Source of the DNA: an uncultured Eubacteriales bacterium
GTDB taxonomy: Bacteria > Bacillota > Clostridia > Oscillospirales > UBA644
DNA: 13,442 nucleotides
NCBI GenBank assembly: GCA_934486965.1
Contig: CAKSQP010000031.1
Location: forward strand, 1 to 13,442
Direction of reading: 5' to 3'
Shown: in pieces, positions 12,731 through 13,442 of the stretch
Layout: every line of letters starts with the position of its first letter
Position numbering within the stretch: position 1 is the first letter of the stretch
Program-made: the position numbers and the translations under genes
Notes under the pieces: generated by a model
What the model was told of the DNA's origin: nothing
The model's database searches: none
The model's input: the letters and a program-made list of their open reading frames with translations, nothing else

Positions 12731-12755
12731 CACCCGGACCGAAAAGGTCCGGGTG
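12731..12755 (+). terminator. GC-rich hairpin after the glucokinase, no U-tract
   Basis: CACCCGGACC and GGTCCGGGTG pair perfectly over 10 bp around GAAAA. It starts 6 bases after the stop codon. The following TAAATGAATA has no T-run, so it may be a leaky terminator, or a processing or stabilising structure between the glucokinase and the next gene, 21 bases further on. Confidence 0.55.
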
Positions 12756-12776
12756 TAAATGAATACGGAGCAGAAA

Positions 12777-13442
12777 ATGAGAGAAGTCATAATTTCCGAA
12801 AACGACGCGGGACAGCGCCTTGATAAGTTTATGTCTAAAAAATTCAGGACAATGCCGCCGTCGCTTTTATATAAATACCTGAGGCTCAAATGCGTTCGCA
12901 TAAACGGGAAAAAGACATCGCAGAAAGACGCGATTCTTAAAAACGGAGATGTTCTTTCCTTTTATATAAGCGATGAATTTTTTGACGGCGAACCGACATA
13001 CGGAAAAGATTTTCTTTCGGGAATAACCCCGTCTTTCGGCGTTATATACGAGGACGAAAACATTATTCTTGCGGAAAAACCGCAGGGGCTTCTCTGTCAG
13101 GGGGACGACAGCGAAAAAAGAAACACTCTCGACAATCATCTGCGGGCGTATCTTTTCAAAAAAGGGGAGTACGACCCTGGAAGTGAACACTCGTTTACCC
13201 CTTCGCTCTGCAATCGGATAGATAAGAATACTCACGGAATTGTTATCGGCGCAAAAAATGCCGAGGCGTTGAGAATTCTCAATGAAAAAATCAAGAATCG
13301 GGAACTTACGAAAGTTTATCGCTGTCTTGTTTTCGGAACTCCCGAACCACGTTCAGGGATTTTTACCGCATACTTAAAAAAGGACAGCGCCGAAAATCAT
13401 GTTCATATTATCCCGTCGCCCGATAAAAACGGGGAATACAAA
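12777..13442 (+). CDS. RluA-family pseudouridine synthase (partial, 3' end outside window)
   Basis: The open frame runs 222 codons to the window edge with no stop. Residues 1-60 form an S4 RNA-binding domain (AGQRLDKFMSKKF; LLYKYLRLKCVRINGKK). The catalytic domain begins near 85 with VIYEDENIILAEKPQGLL and contains the catalytic Asp149 in NRIDKNTHGIVIGAKN, then LTKVYRCLVFG. RluA-type enzymes convert specific uridines to pseudouridine, usually in 23S rRNA (RluC/RluD group). The target cannot be told from this part. The Asp motif reads NRIDKNTHG rather than the common HRLDRDTSG, a variant also common in Firmicute members. GGAG at 12767-12770 lies 6 bases before the ATG. It may be read through from the glucokinase past the hairpin or have its own promoter. 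Confidence 0.88.
   Translation, partial: MREVIISENDAGQRLDKFMSKKFRTMPPSLLYKYLRLKCVRINGKKTSQKDAILKNGDVLSFYISDEFFDGEPTYGKDFLSGITPSFGVIYEDENIILAEKPQGLLCQGDDSEKRNTLDNHLRAYLFKKGEYDPGSEHSFTPSLCNRIDKNTHGIVIGAKNAEALRILNEKIKNRELTKVYRCLVFGTPEPRSGIFTAYLKKDSAENHVHIIPSPDKNGEYK

Noticed and set aside
1..13442. CRISPR array, riboswitch, insertion sequence, att or dif site
   Set aside because: No regularly spaced repeats, transposase, terminal inverted repeats, recognised riboswitch core or dif-like 28-mer was seen by eye on either strand.

Overview
The window reads as a chromosomal segment of a low-to-moderate GC, spore-forming Firmicute of the class Clostridia. An Oscillospirales/Ruminococcaceae-type gut organism is my best guess, from gene style only. 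The reasons are a tRNA with an encoded CCA end, strong GGAGG ribosome sites, a SpoIIQ-type sporulation protein behind a textbook forespore sigma-F promoter, and Clostridia-style XerC/RadA, GT4 and ROK genes. Nothing points to a phage, plasmid, insertion sequence or CRISPR array.

Layout. (1) 12-120: tRNA-Val(GAC) and its terminator. (2) 156-1409: a two-gene ThrE/YjjP-YjjB-type exporter operon. (3) 1469-4410: a metal-response locus. A divergently transcribed ArsR-AraC fusion regulator faces a small HMA metal-binding protein and a Zn/Cd/Pb-type P1B ATPase. The two transcripts start from overlapping back-to-back promoters with a candidate operator. The ATPase frame is broken near 3218 by what looks like a deletion of about 23 nt between short TCGAA repeats. 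(4) 4450-5157 (minus): SpoIIQ-like M23 protein, sigma-F promoter upstream, two catalytic histidines apparently replaced. (5) 5330-6241: an unrecognised 303-residue protein with a possible papain/C39-like C-terminal half. (6) 6397-7722 (minus): two tandem paralogous lipoproteins, resembling the IseA type of cell-wall hydrolase inhibitor, transcribed from a perfect TTGACA-N17-TATAAT promoter. (7) 7988-10323 (minus): radA followed by a XerC/XerD-type recombinase, translationally coupled. (8) 10480-13442: a GT4 glycolipid-type glycosyltransferase, a ROK glucokinase, and the 5' part of an RluA-family pseudouridine synthase that runs off the window.

How the parts work together. The metal locus is a sense-and-export module: the regulator would release the divergent promoter when metal rises, the HMA protein would bind or hand over metal, and the ATPase would expel it. 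As read here the last step is broken. The GT4 and ROK genes abut and share a promoter, linking glucose phosphorylation to glycolipid synthesis. RadA and the recombinase are DNA-maintenance genes. Transcription units that converge share hairpins with T-runs on both sides (1414-1444, 4417-4444, 6271-6308).

I do not see a clearly new multi-gene system. The items most worth a second look are the broken ATPase, the degenerate SpoIIQ active site behind a perfect sigma-F promoter, and the unrecognised papain-like protein convergent with two inhibitor-like lipoproteins. All domain calls are by eye, without database searches.
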